Shown here one piece after another: positions 1-11,151 of a stretch of 64,000 bases of DNA. The DNA is from Adenophora triphylla var. japonica (taxonomy: Eukaryota; Streptophyta; Magnoliopsida; Asterales; Campanulaceae). Each line of letters begins with the position of its first letter. Within the stretch, counting starts at the first letter, position 1. The notes beneath the pieces are model-generated. The model did no database searches and was not told the origin of the DNA. It saw nothing but the letters and a program-made list of their open reading frames with translations. The stretch spans positions 62,001 through 126,000 of the forward strand of contig JAFEMH010001353.1 of the NCBI GenBank assembly GCA_022495995.1, written 5' to 3'. A program made the translations under genes and the position numbers.

Positions 1-643
1 CTAGACCTGGGAGTACAGGGTCTTGAACACTTCCATGACTACTATCGTTAAACTAAATGTTTAGAAAGTGGACTACAAGAATAATTATGGATCTTTGCCT
101 TAAAAATGTAAAAAAGCACACATTTTCAGAGTTTTAAAATGAAATTTGGACATTCAATTAAGAATGGAGGGAGTACAAGAAAAAGGATGGCGATATTGAA
201 ACTGGAGTTCCAACTTAAAGCCATTGCCTTTTGAGTGGTTTAGTTCTAAGGCTTGTATTTCTACACAGTGGAATTTTTAGGCCTGGTGCACTCCTTATGC
301 ACATTACCAGCGGCAATAAACAGCTTTGCACATTACTATTTTCAGCCTTGCACATGTGAAATGCTTTGATTGCATTATCTAAAATTAAGGTGCTAACTAA
401 ACCTATGCACTTTAAGGTTTGCATCCCCAAACTTATATCTTAGGTGCTAGGCTTGTACTCTATGATTGTAGTGATATGGGATCTGGATTTTTGAAGGACA
501 CCATATCTCTTAACCAATTCTCCCTCCGTCCCAAAACGAATGTAAATCTTTCAAATCTGACAACCAAGGGCAGGTTCTTGTAGAATGAAGCAAGCATCCT
601 TATATTATATCTGCTGAACCATATTGTTTTAAACATCTTCCAG
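1..643. other. DNA upstream of the first visible TERC exon
   Basis: No convincing coding exon is visible here. It is most likely intron sequence between an out-of-window first TERC exon and the exon at 644. Two Stowaway-type termini are present. A right-hand end (GGAGGGAG followed by TA) closes at 173 after a 'ttggacattca' motif, and a left-hand end (CTCCCTCCGTCCC) opens at 520. They point away from each other, so they are remnants of two different MITEs rather than one element. Confidence 0.5.
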
Positions 644-3600
644 AACTATTTGTTTAATTTATCGACAAATGATTATGCAGAGGAAGAGACAGCTAGTTTG
701 CTGACACATGATAAAATTAAAAAACCCGAGAATAATCGTATAATTGATTCTGTTGACAATTCAGAAGAGAGGACTAAGGGGCCTGAAACTTATAAGTCTT
801 CTGTCAGAACAGTTGGATTATGCGTAAGTGCATATTGATTTTTGATTTCAATTAAAAGTCAATATTATTCTGGTTTTGCTTACCCTAGTTTAAAGTCACT
901 ATAGTGATTAATTATCTTAGGTACTTACGGCTGTGGCATTTGGTGTTGGCTTGGGATTCAAAGATGGAGCTGGTAAGGCATCAGAGTTTTTCGCCGGGTA
1001 TGTGCACAAGTTATCTATATGAACTTTCATTCTCATGTAAAAGGAATTGTTTCCGCAAGGGTATATGGAGATGTATTAAAGCTAAGACTTAGTTGTTCAA
1101 GGATTTATAAGGCTTAATCAAGTTTTGCAGTCATTATTTACCATTTAATTTAGTTACTTCTCATTATCTTAGCATAATTAACCCCACCTCAATTATTATC
1201 CTAGCTTTTTTAAACAGATGTTTCACATTGAGAAAAGAATTGGAATAATTTTTTATTTTCAAATTAATGAATTTTACTGAAAGGGGAACTCAGACACAGT
1301 GAAGAAATATAAGCAAACATTGCATGCATCAACTCAACACGAATCATCATGTAAACAAAATGAAGTTGTTAACAGTTGCTTCTTTTGGTATTTTGATATA
1401 AGGTTGCTGATTTTTATTCCTGTTGTTGTATACTGAGTTTTATGGAGTACTTCTTTTGGTCAACTTATTAACATAATTCTTATTTTTCTTCCAGATATCT
1501 GCTTGAACAGAGTTTGTCTGTGGATAATTTGTTTGTCTTTGTTTTGATATTCAAGTACTTCAAAGTTCCAATGATGTATCAGGTGCAGTGTAAGATTATC
1601 ATGCTAAATGCTTTGGGTTTTTTCCCCCTTACAATTATCTTTTTGACTTATCAACTTTTTCTTTATTTGATGCTATATTGCGGTCGTCTAATCTAACTCT
1701 CATTCGCAATCTTAATATCCGATTCTCAATGATATTTCTTGCTGTTGTATATCATGTTGAAATTTCAGAACCGCGTGCTTTCTTATGGCATTGTTGGTGC
1801 AATAGTATTCCGATTGTCTCTGATACTTGTAGGAACGGCTACTCTTCAGGTCAATTATTACTTTGGAAATAGCTTTTTTATACATAAATAACATGACAGA
1901 TTTATCATGATCGTATGTTCTTCACTTTATATTTCTTTATATTCCTTTAGACCGGTACATTTCTAAAAGTTTTCTTGTGATCGTCTTAGAGGTTCGAGGC
2001 GGTTAACTTGCTTCTGGCAGGGATACTTCTATTTTCTTCATTCAAGGTATTCTTCTTCTTTTAATAAACATACAACTGCTTAGGATTCAATGTTTCCATT
2101 TCATGTATCTTCTCACCAAGGCTTATACTCAAAGACACCTTAATAGCATTTCTTCTTGCAATCCAAACTCATTTAAAATACTGGGTCTCTAAAATAGGTC
2201 GAATATGGGCCGGTAACCTTATTAGCTAGCAATGAGGTTGATAGGGCTTGGTCTATCTGAGAGCAGTCATCTTTATGAATTAAATTTTTTTGGACATTCA
2301 TTTTGGGATGGAGGGAGTAACTGTTTTTAATTAAGTAGGTGAAATGTAGTGTGTGCTGAACTTCTGCATTTCCTATTGCAGCTGTTTACTGCTGAAGAAG
2401 AAGACAACGATCTGTCTGAAAACTTTATTGTGAAGACATGCCAAAAAATCATACCTGTCACCTGTAAGATTCTCTCTTTGAACTTCTCTTAAATAATGTG
2501 TTCTTTGAGTACTCGTTATGAACTTATATAAGCTGTTATCAGTTTGGATCTCTCTTAGAACCTACGGACTGGTTACGGTCATTGTATGAGGCTCATCACA
2601 TAACGATTGTTACATTTTGAGACTTGGGGGGGGGGGCAAAAATTTGCAAATTGTTACTGGATAGGGGCTTTTTGGTCATTCTATCCACCATGGAAAATTT
2701 ATTCTTATGTGGGCCCTGTTGGGATTGGATCCTAAACTGCAAGGAAGGAAGCGACGGAGGAGTTTCTGCGGGGGAGGGCGGCCGCGCTCGGGGTGGAGAG
2801 CGACCGCGCTCGTTGGTCAAAATTGGGGCTGGAACTTCGGCAATGGAGGGCGACCGCGCTGCTAGGGTGCGCGGCCGCGCTGGCGTCGGGGAAGTGTTTT
2901 CCTAATCTGATTTTGTTTCCTATTTTATTTAGATCTCTTCTTTGACTGAGCTAGGTTCCTTGTATAAACTATATAAGCATAATTTCGGCCTAGAACACAT
3001 TGTAGCAACATATTAGAGAGGTGTCTAATACATATTGGTTTGGCAATTGCCCCCGGACGTAGTTCACGAGTTGGTGAATGAACCGGGTAAACAACTCTTG
3101 TGTTCTTGTGTGTGATTGTTCCTTTCTTGTACGTGTGGGTGTGTTGATTTCTTTATCTTGATTGCAACGGGGGAGCACCAATTTCACAACAACTGGTATC
3201 AGAGCTTTGGTTTGGGGGATTCAAAATCTTTTTCATTAGTTGTTTAATTTTGAATCGCGTTCTTGGGAATTTTGGTGAAGCAGTCAAGATGAAGAACTCA
3301 ATCGAGAAATTCAACGGTGTGAATTTCACGTTTTGGAAGACAAGGATTGAAGACTACCTTTATTGTAAGGATCTTCATGGACCCTTGAAGGCGAAGCCCG
3401 AAGACATGTCACAAGGGGATTGGGAGACGTTGGATCGGAAGGCGTTAGGAGCGGTAAGGAGTGCCACTGGCAGAAGCGACGTTGCACGGAACAGCTATGG
3501 AGGCCAAGACAGCGGTGGAGTTGCTCTGGCTTGTCGGACATGTATGAGAAGCCGTCGAATATCAATAAGGTGCATTTGATAAAGAGGTTTGCGAATGCGA

Positions 3601-6600
3601 AGATGTCGGAAGGGCGAACGGCGGCAAGTCATATCGGCAATTTCAAAGGTATGGTGGACCAATTGAAAAGTGTTGATATTACTTTCTCCGATGAAGTGCT
3701 AGCTTGTTTTCTACTAAAGTCATTGCACGATAGTTGGGAGGTTGCGTCACAACGATTAGTACGTCGAAAGCGGCATTGGTGTATACGGAGGTTAGAGATC
3801 TCATCCTTGAGAGGAGTTGCGAAGGAAAGAGAAAAGGGAGAATCATCCGTAGATGGGGCCGCACTTAGGGTGGAGAGAAAAGGGGTGGACCTAAAAAGGG
3901 GAAAAAGGTCAAGTGCTACAATTGTGGTGAATTGGGGCATATCGGTTATATTTGTCAGGGAAAAGGTGGTTGTGCTAACGTGGTGGATGATAGTGGAGAT
4001 GTATTAATCCTAGGGGAGGAGCAGTCGGGTGAAGATTGGGTGTTGGATTCTGGAGCTTCTTGTCATGCTAGTGGGGATGCAGAATCAATGAAGCGGTTTT
4101 TAACTGGAGATTTTGGGGTTCTCTATCTTGGTGATGGTCAACCATTAAAGATCAAAGGTAAGGGGGATGTGATGATGAAGACACCTAATGGGACTGTTTT
4201 ACAACTACACAACGTGATGCATGTTCCGGATTTGAGGAGGAGAGTGATTTCTGTGGGACAACTTGACAGTGAAGGGTATGGTGTTTCTTTCATTGGTGGG
4301 TCTTGGGAAGTCACAAAAGGGGCTAAGGTGTTGGCTCGTGGGGTTAAGGGGAAGATGTTGTACTCTACCTACAATGTCGATGTTCGTTCCGGTGGGAGCA
4401 AGAGGCTTAAGAACCGGCCTGTTGGTGTAAAAAGGGGAGACATCAAGAAACGGTATGTTGGGGAGGACACAAAGTTGATCAACGCGGTGTGGATGTCCAA
4501 GGGCCCTAACAGAGAGCGGTTTCAGACCAAGAACAGTCGATGCAAGAAACAAGGTGTGTCCGAGTTTCAAGGGGAGGCATTGCAAGGAAGGTGGGTCTGG
4601 AGGGAGAAGGCGAAGTTAGACTTGCAGGGAGAAATCAAGGTAGAAGCTGATTTGGGGAGGCAAGAACGATCTAACACGGAGAGGTTGAAACGTCGCTTGG
4701 TTTCAACTCGCCCTAGTACTTGAGGAGAGGTGCGGTAGTGTAAGCCAATATGGAGGAGGGGGAATGTGTTCGAAGGTCTTTACTCCGTGGTGGGAGTTAA
4801 TGGATGATTTTATGTTTGTTAGTTTAGTCTCCGGTGGGAGATTGTTGGGATTGGATCCTAAACTGCAAGGAAGGAAGCGATGGAGGAGTTTCTGCGGGGG
4901 AGGGCGGCCGCGCTCGGGGTGGAGAGCGACCGCGCTCGTTGGTCAAAATTGGGGCTGGAACTTCGGCAATGGAGGGCGACCGCGCTGCTAGGGTGCGCGG
5001 CCGCGCTGCTAGGGTGCGCGGCCGCGCTGGCGTCGGGGAAGTGTTTTCCTAATCTGATTTTGTTTCCTATTTTATTTAGATCTCTTCTTTGACTGAGCTA
5101 GGTTCCTTGTATAAACTATATAAGCATAATTTCGGCCTAGAACACATTGTAGCAACATATTAGAGAGGTGTCTAATACATATTGGCTTGGCAATTGCCCC
5201 CGGACGTAGTTCACGAGTTGGTGAATGAACCGGGTAAACAACTCTTGTGTTCTTGTGTGTGATTGTTCCTTTCTTATACGTGTGGGTGTGTTGATTTCTT
5301 TATCTTGATTGCAACGGGGGAGCACCAATTTCACAACAGGCCCTCGCATTGCCATCTCAACGGTTCTCTTGTCGGTTAAAGAACAAAACACATTTCCTAT
5401 TTCTTTTTCAACTGTAGATGCACTTATTCTGGTTTCTTCTTAAGCTGATTCTTATTCTAAGTCACTCTCCTGTTTTCCCGCTTATGTAGCTACGTATGAT
5501 GAAGATCGGTTTTTCACAGTTGTTGATGGTGTTCGAAAAGTAAGTAATGACTTATATTTCATTTCAAACGTTCATCCCCAAAAATCGAGGGTGATTTCTT
5601 GTATGTCTTGTATTAATTTTTACCTGATTTCTAACAGGCATCAAACATTTTGGACAGGCCACTCCTTTGCTTCTCACAGTAGCAGTCATTGAACTAAGTG
5701 ATATTGCATTTGCTGTAAGTTCTCCTTACCCCAATTCATATTCGATACCATCAGTCCCACAAGAAGGTCTTACTTTTCTTTTTGTTTGTCCCCAAAAAGA
5801 GTCCTACCTTTAAATTTAAGATATAATTTTTTTCGGGAGTCCTACTTTAAGCTATAAACTTTATTTGTTTTTCTGTAGAAAACTAGTGTTACTCCCGTGC
5901 GATGCACGGACAGTTACTAACGATTAAAAGAAGCTAATTAAAACAAATATAACAGAAAATGAAAATATTTTTATACATTGTAAATAACTTCTTTGAAAAA
6001 ACATTTTCAGTACAAATATTATATAATAATGAAGGCCACTAAAATAAATCTATATATAAGGTATAGATAGTTTGTACTTATTTAAAACGTGAATTATATG
6101 CGAATTCCTATTCTATTCAATAATACTCACTCTGACATCCTTTTTTTCAATGATATGGAAGTAGTAAACACGTAATTTTATGTAAAACATAATTAAGACA
6201 TATTGAACGTGAAATTATTACATATGCATATGTACATTAAAATGTAGTGGATATATATGTACCTTATCGATTAAAGGTGCTTTTTTCTTTTACATAAAAT
6301 ACTATATAGAGTATGTAATAATTTTTATTATTTTTTTTCAAATATTCCTTATAATTTGAAAAAGAAACTTTCTATTAATACTGTGTCAAAATTTGTATTA
6401 TGTTTTCAAAAAATGAAAACTATAGCAAACACCTCACCTTCTCTTTCTCCTTTTCTTCTATTTTATCTTTCCGTTTTTATTTCAAAAATCTACATTTTTT
6501 TTTATCTTTTATTCACTACTAGTAAAAGCCCGTGTCTAAGGACACGTGTTTTTTTTTAAGGGCAAAATGGGAAAGGGACAACTTAGTGAGGGCAAAATGG

Positions 6601-9188
6601 GAAATTTGGCACTTGAAACTGTTCATTGTACTGTAGCAAGGAGGGGTGCCATTTATACTATAGATAGTATTTAGGACTTAAAAAAGAATAAGGAAAAAAA
6701 TTAAAATTTAAAACTTCCCATCTTCTCCTCCACAAAATCAACCAATCTTCACTAAATATATTCAAAAAAGATGCAAATATCTTTTGGCAAGCTTGTTTAT
6801 CTCTACAATATTTTCTTAATCAAAGTTGTCATTTACTCCAAGGTTGTAGAACAATAATGAATGATCTTTTGAAACTTCAGAATAATGAATGACCTTTTGA
6901 AACTTCAGATGTAAAAAAGAAAGAAGATTGCAAATTGATGACAATTTAGATAATTGCAAAAAAATGTTTAAAATGACATATGTTTTGAAAGTCCGAAATA
7001 ATCATTGTTCTTACACGGCCCATCTCACCCTTAATATATTTGGTATGTATCTCTTCTCTAGTATTACTTTTTTTTTTCTCATAATAAATATTCGGATCGT
7101 TTAAAAAAAAAATTAACTAAAAATCATAATAATTCTTACTATTCTATTTTTAAAAAATGTAGTTTTTCAAAAATATAGTTAACTATGAAAAAAACATTTT
7201 GAAAAAATAGGGTTTTTTTTTTCCTGTATCCGAAACAAATGAAGAAAGTCTCTATTTGTAGAGAAAAAAAATTATGAATTTTGGTGTAAATATTTTTTTA
7301 TATTAATGTATTATAAAATAATTGAGGTCAAAGAATTTAGGGGAAAATAATTTCAAAATTTCAGTCATCCAAACAAAAGAAGAGGATTTTAGTCCTCAAC
7401 CCCAACCCCAACCCACTTCTTCCCCTCCATCTTTCAAAATACCTATTTATACTATATTTATTTTTTAGAATACTGACATACACTTCAAAGAAGAGGATTT
7501 TTTTTGTGTCCAAATCAAATGAAAGTAGTCTCTATTTTTTGAGGAACTTTTTTTATGATTTTTGGTGGAAAAATTTTTTTTTTTAAAAAAAATTCTTATA
7601 AAATATTTGATTTATATTCTAAAAAGAGGATTTTTTTTTTTTCCTTGTCCGAATCAAATGATATTACACTCTATTTGTAGAGGAACAAAAATTATGAATT
7701 TTGGTGAAAACAAAATTAAAAAAAAAAAATATTATAAAATATTTGAGGTTAAAGAATTCGGGTGGAAAAAAAAATCGAAAATTGAGCCAACCAATCCAAG
7801 TGTGCCAAGTGTCCCAAATAAAAAAAAAAAAAGAAAAGAAAAGTTGCTTACCTTCCACTCGCCTATGTCGGCGATTGTGGCACACTCTCCAATTCCGCCC
7901 GGTCTTTTGTTGCCACGTCGAGTGTCCTTTCCACTTATCTGCAATTTTGCCATTGGTGTAAATGACGAAAATGCCCATGACAGAGGCAGCTTTGCTACTA
8001 AACGACGTAGTTTCATATTTCCAAATATATTCCATTGATGGTGATGTTTTGGGGGGCCAAATTACCATTCTTGGCCACTTTGCTGCTTTTATATATATAA
8101 AGATAATAAGGGAAGTTCGTTTCTTTCAAAAAGATGATATTTCTCTTACATGTCATTTTTTGCGACAGTGGTACATATTTTAACTCAATTTTCTGGGACA
8201 CAAGTACATAGTTGGGTTAATTCCACTACACCCGATGTTCGGACAAGTATCACTACCCCCTAATCCCCCTTATGTTGGCTTTATTAAACATAATACTATT
8301 ATACCCCTAAGTCTTGTCAATACAAAGTCCTAATACTAAATTAGTCCCTTTAAAAAGATTTAGCGGTAAAATAGTCATTTTGTTTAAATAAAGGTGACAG
8401 AATGTGGAAATTGAGACAAAACCAACCCTCAGGGGTGGGTTGATACCTGTTCAAACCCATACATAGTTTAACACTTCAAACATTTGAGTTTTTCTGGTTA
8501 GTGTTGTAGTGATAAGTTGATGCTTGTTTTTAGGTTGACTCGATACCAGCAGTTTTTGGTGTTACCCGAGACCCTTTCATCGTTTTTACTTCTAACCTGT
8601 TTGCGATCTTAGGTAAAACTCATTTCTTTCCTCTTTATGCCAATGCAACACTCCAGTTTGTTCTTCAGCCGAACTCATACAAATGCAGATGGAGTTACCA
8701 TTTTAATGACTTAACATAATCAGGTTTGCTACACAAGATACATTGACCATTTTGACCTAACTTTGCTTGATATAGGTTTAAGGTCTCTGTATACACTAAT
8801 TTCAGAAAGTATGGGTGACTTGGAGTATTTGCAGGTGAGTTTAATATGCCTTGTCCTCATTATATTTTTCTAATTTATTTTTATTTATTTTTTTGATTTT
8901 TTCCTTCAAGAAATATTTATTGTGATGATAATATGTTGTGCCATTTTTTGATCAGCCCTCCATTGGGATAGTTCTCGGCTTTATTGGATTTAAGATGATC
9001 CTAGAATACTTTGGTGGGTATTTTCCAATGGCCATTTTGGTCTTTTGTTTTTGGCGCGTTATCAAATAACAATTACTCTCATTCCTTCCTTTCTAGGGTA
9101 CCATGTATCAACTGAGGTTTCTCTTGGCTGCGTAGCAACCACTCTTACTACCGGGGTTTTGCTCAGTCTGATGAAAAAGTCGGACTAG
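644..9188 (+). CDS. TERC: TerC-family thylakoid membrane protein (TERC), 5'-partial, 12 exons
   Basis: Exons read from splice borders: 644-823, 921-997, 1495-1582, 1769-1849, 1990-2046, 2382-2463, 5490-5539, 5658-5714, 8534-8612, 8776-8834, 8956-9013, 9097-9188 (stop TAG). They sum to 960 nt in one continuous frame, giving 319 residues. The product is a multi-span membrane protein with the TerC signatures [15 protein letters not shown] and [20 protein letters not shown], including the acidic residues inside membrane segments typical of the family. In Arabidopsis the plastid homologue (PDE149) is needed for thylakoid formation and insertion of thylakoid membrane proteins. The N-terminal chloroplast transit peptide and first exon are not in the window; the family protein is roughly 380 residues. 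Every splice joint keeps frame, so the gene looks functional despite a 2.6-kb Copia insertion between exons 6 and 7 of this numbering and mini-Helitrons between exons 8 and 9. Confidence 0.93.
2284..2317. repeat. Stowaway MITE right-end fragment in a TERC intron
   Basis: The stretch ends in GGGATGGAGGGAG followed by TA, preceded by 'ttggacattcattt', the same arm seen in the complete palindromic MITEs near 18.6 and 24.0 kb. No matching left end is visible, so this is a truncated copy. Confidence 0.55.
2717..3191 (+). repeat. Copia-1 5' LTR
   Basis: 475 bp, from TGTTGGGATT to CACAACA. It has a GC-rich section with repeated 'gaccgcgct' and 'gcggccgcgct' words near 2780-2890, followed by a TATA-like stretch (ctatataagc, about 2969-2978). 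It matches 4843-5338 except for one missing 21-bp unit and a few base changes. Confidence 0.93.
3194..3205 (+). other. Copia-1 primer-binding site (tRNA-iMet)
   Basis: TGGTATCAGAGC begins two bases after the 5' LTR. It is complementary to the 3' end of initiator methionine tRNA, the usual primer for plant Copia elements. Confidence 0.92.
3289..4723 (+). pseudogene. Copia-1 gag-protease, broken
   Basis: A frame from the ATG at 3289 encodes the gag N-terminus ([18 protein letters not shown]), as in Tnt1-like Copia elements. It shifts frame around 3430-3530 into a frame carrying '[13 protein letters not shown]' and '[13 protein letters not shown]', then shifts again near 3900 where the zinc-knuckle part begins ('[14 protein letters not shown]' is split over two frames). 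The aspartic protease follows with the catalytic motif DSGAS at about 4058-4072 ([13 protein letters not shown]) and the usual downstream '[22 protein letters not shown]'-type segment. After about 4390 comes a basic tail of about 110 residues with no recognised domain, ending at 4723. There is no integrase or reverse transcriptase. Confidence 0.8.
4724..4842 (+). other. Copia-1 3' untranslated segment and polypurine tract
   Basis: Non-coding. The last bases before the 3' LTR read ccggtgggagat, a purine-rich stretch in the position expected for the plus-strand primer. Confidence 0.7.
4843..5338 (+). repeat. Copia-1 3' LTR
   Basis: 496 bp. Same ends as the 5' LTR and nearly identical in sequence, but with a tandem copy of a 21-bp GC-rich unit (ctagggtgcgcggccgcgctg, in register) around 4985-5030 that occurs once in the 5' LTR. 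It is followed by the GGCCC duplication. Confidence 0.93.
5883..6067 (-). mobile_element. Mini-Helitron A, 185 bp, in a TERC intron
   Basis: Read on the minus strand it starts with TCTATACCTTATA at 6067 and ends with CTAG at 5883. A hairpin (CCGTGC-ATC-GCACGG) stops 12 nt before the end. It sits between A and T, the normal Helitron target. TC at the 5' end, a hairpin 10-12 nt from a CTRR 3' end, and no target-site duplication are the Helitron hallmarks. There is no coding capacity, so it is non-autonomous. The 3' end is the stronger call; the 5' end lies in AT-rich sequence and is less certain. Confidence 0.68.
6519..6664 (-). mobile_element. Mini-Helitron B, 146 bp, in the same TERC intron
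   Basis: On the minus strand it starts TCTATAGTATAAATGGC at 6664 and ends CTAG at 6519, flanked by A and T. The 3' hairpin is CGTGTC-CTTA-GACACG and its end lies 12 nt from the terminus, the same spacing as copy A 450 bp away. The stems differ in sequence but have compensating pairs, so the structure rather than the sequence is shared. Confidence 0.66.
6665..8533. other. Remainder of the large TERC intron
   Basis: AT-rich non-coding DNA. It contains the triplicated segment listed separately, long A and T runs, and a segment at 8210-8470 with no recognised family. Open frames here on either strand are low-complexity Lys/Phe-rich translations and are not treated as genes. Confidence 0.6.
7208..7764. 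repeat. Imperfect threefold repeat in a TERC intron
   Basis: A unit of roughly 100-140 bp with the landmarks 'gtccgaatcaaatga', 'ctctatttgtagag', 'attatgaattttggtg' and, in two copies, 'attataaaatatttga' occurs at about 7208-7302, 7489-7611 and 7622-7764. The copies diverge from one another by many substitutions and A/T length changes. Origin unknown. Confidence 0.6.
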
Positions 9189-9431
9189 TTTAAACATTTG
9201 TGAGTATTCTACGTCTGCAGAAAGTCAGAAACTGCTGAAGTTGATGTTCCTTTCCTCTGCTCGCAATTGCTAGGCCCTGCAAGCCAAGTAAGCTGGCCGG
9301 AGTGTAAGTCCGCTATAACCATCGACAATTGAGCAATAGTATATCAGATTTTCTACGTTGAAGAGGCCTCTCATGGTCAAATGTTGGCAATGTACAAGTC
9401 TATTATACAGAAATTTGTCAGGAGCGCATAT

Positions 9432-9469
<38 letters not shown>

Positions 9470-9560
9470 TCAGGATTATTTCATTTGAAAGTTGAAACCC
9501 ATTGAGTTCTATGCAACTCTGACAATAAGCATTGTATTAGGCTTAGGCTCTGTTTGTTGG
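9189..9560 (+). other. TERC 3' untranslated region and downstream DNA
   Basis: Non-coding DNA after the TERC stop codon. A 34-base poly(T) run lies at 9433-9466. It could be a slippage-prone microsatellite or the reverse of a retroposed poly(A) tail, but no SINE or LINE body is recognisable beside it. Confidence 0.5.
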
Positions 9561-9798
9561 CCGATTTCCTCTAGGGCCCCTTGGGCGAGATTTAAACCCA
9601 ATTTAGGAAGCAACATTTAGTTAATTCCCCAGACACCCCTCAGTAATACAAAGACATAATTACCCTTACTTTCTTGCACGCGTGTGACGTGTGGTTAGTC
9701 CCCAATTCGAAAACTGAAAATTATATTTTAGTCACTGGAACTTTTAAAATTATATATTGGTCACTAAACTATCTGACATTTCGGATCAGTCATTGGAT

Positions 9799-10830
9799 TC
9801 AATCAAAAAATAAAAAATTTCAATAATAACAATGAATTGCTCTTATAATTTACACATTTACAACTCTTATAAGTTAATTATAAAACTACTTTGTTTTTTA
9901 TAATTAACTTATAAGACAAATTTTTCAACCAAAAAAATCAAAAATTACAATAATAACAACGAATTGCTTTCATAATTTACACATTTACAACTCTTATAAG
10001 CTAATTATAAGACTACTTTGCTCTTATAATTCAACCAAAAAATAAAAAATTTCAATAATAACATCGAATTGCTCTCATAATTTACACATTTACAATTCTT
10101 ATAAGTTAATTATAAGACTACTTTCAACCAAAAAAATTAAAAATTTTAATAATAACGAATTACTCTCATAATTTATATATTTACAACTCTTATAAGTTAA
10201 TTATAAGATTATTTTGTCTCTTATTATAAGACAAATTTTTCAACAAAAAAAAAATCAAAAAATTCAATAATAACAACGAATTGCTCTCATAATTTAAACA
10301 TTTATAACTCTTATAACTTAATTATAAGACTACTTTCAACCAAAAAAATAAAAAATTTCAATAATAACAACGAATTACTCTCATAATTTACATATTTATA
10401 ACTCTTATAAGTTAATTATAAAACTACTTTGTCTCTTATAAGACAAATTTTTATCAAAAAAATCAAAAATTTCAATAATAACAACGAATTGCTCTCATAA
10501 TTTACACATTTACAACTCTTATAAGTTAATTATAAGACTACTTTCAACCAAAAAAATAAAAAATTTCAATAATAACAACGAATTACTCTCGTAATTTACA
10601 CATTTACTACTCTTATAAGTTAATTATAAGACTACTTTGTCTCTTATAATTGACTTATAAGACAAAATATTCAACCAAAAAAATCAAAAATTTCAATAAA
10701 AACAACGAATTACTCTCAAAATGTACACATTTACAACTCTTATAAGTAACTTATAAGACTTATTTGTCTCTTATAATTGACTTATAAGACAATTTTTCAA
10801 CCAAAAAAAAATCAAAAAAAGGAAAATAAC
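9799..10830. repeat. AT-rich tandem array with alternating unit lengths
   Basis: Ten starts of a related unit (landmarks 'tcaaccaaaaaaat', 'caataataacaacgaatt', 'ctctcataatttacacat', 'cttataagttaattataag') occur at about 9799, 9925, 10031, 10124, 10240, 10336, 10452, 10544, 10671 and 10797. Spacings are 126, 106, 93, 116, 96, 116, 92, 127 and 126 bp. Long units carry an extra 'gtctcttataa..ttataagac' segment that short units lack, so part of the array behaves as a dimer of about 212 bp. Confidence 0.85.
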
Positions 10831-11151
10831 CGTAATAAAAGCTAAAAGAGAACATGAATTATCAAAATTATCTACATTCTATCATATTGCGAAATCAGAA
10901 CAGAACTTGTAAATCCATACTCAGTGGCACTTGTTGCAATTATAGTAAATATATAACAAGTGAAATCAAACTCTCCACTGATGCGCCTTTAACTTTTTCA
11001 AGGAACTATATTGTAAGGCAAATTTGCCGAAATATGCTTACCTTTCCAAACAGGGACGTATTGCTTCAACACACCTTCCAAACCTTTCAAATCAAGCTCT
11101 GGTACTTTAGGTATATGATAAACTGTTGGTCTCAAAGGTGCAACAAGAGTA
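10831..11151. other. Intergenic DNA without a recognised feature
   Basis: An open frame of about 106 codons starts at an ATG at 10854. Its translation has no family resemblance I recognise, and it ends at the edge of the solo-LTR-like block. I do not call it a gene. Confidence 0.5.

Larger units (their letters stand above)
2717..5338 (+). mobile_element. Copia-1: short Ty1/Copia-type LTR retrotransposon inside a TERC intron
   Basis: Complete by structure: two LTRs (2717-3191 and 4843-5338, both TGTTGGGATT...CACAACA), a GGCCC target-site duplication on both sides (2712-2716 and 5339-5343), an initiator-Met-tRNA primer site and a purine tract. The internal part is only about 1.65 kb and encodes broken gag plus the protease region. 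Integrase, reverse transcriptase and RNase H are absent, so it must have moved with enzymes from another element. The LTRs differ by only a few substitutions plus one 21-bp unit, which implies recent insertion. It lies in the same orientation as TERC, so its promoter and polyadenylation signals could affect the host transcript. Confidence 0.93.

Noticed and set aside
2626..2640. G run in a TERC intron as a G-quadruplex
   Set aside because: A single uninterrupted run of G with no spaced G-tracts, better seen as a homopolymer.
7562..8068. Open frames of 86-158 codons on both strands in the TERC intron
   Set aside because: Lys/Phe-rich translations of A/T runs, between confirmed TERC exons and without start context or family resemblance.
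9799..10830. A CRISPR-like array
   Set aside because: Repeats are AT-rich, variable and directly joined without unique spacers, in a plant nuclear genome.
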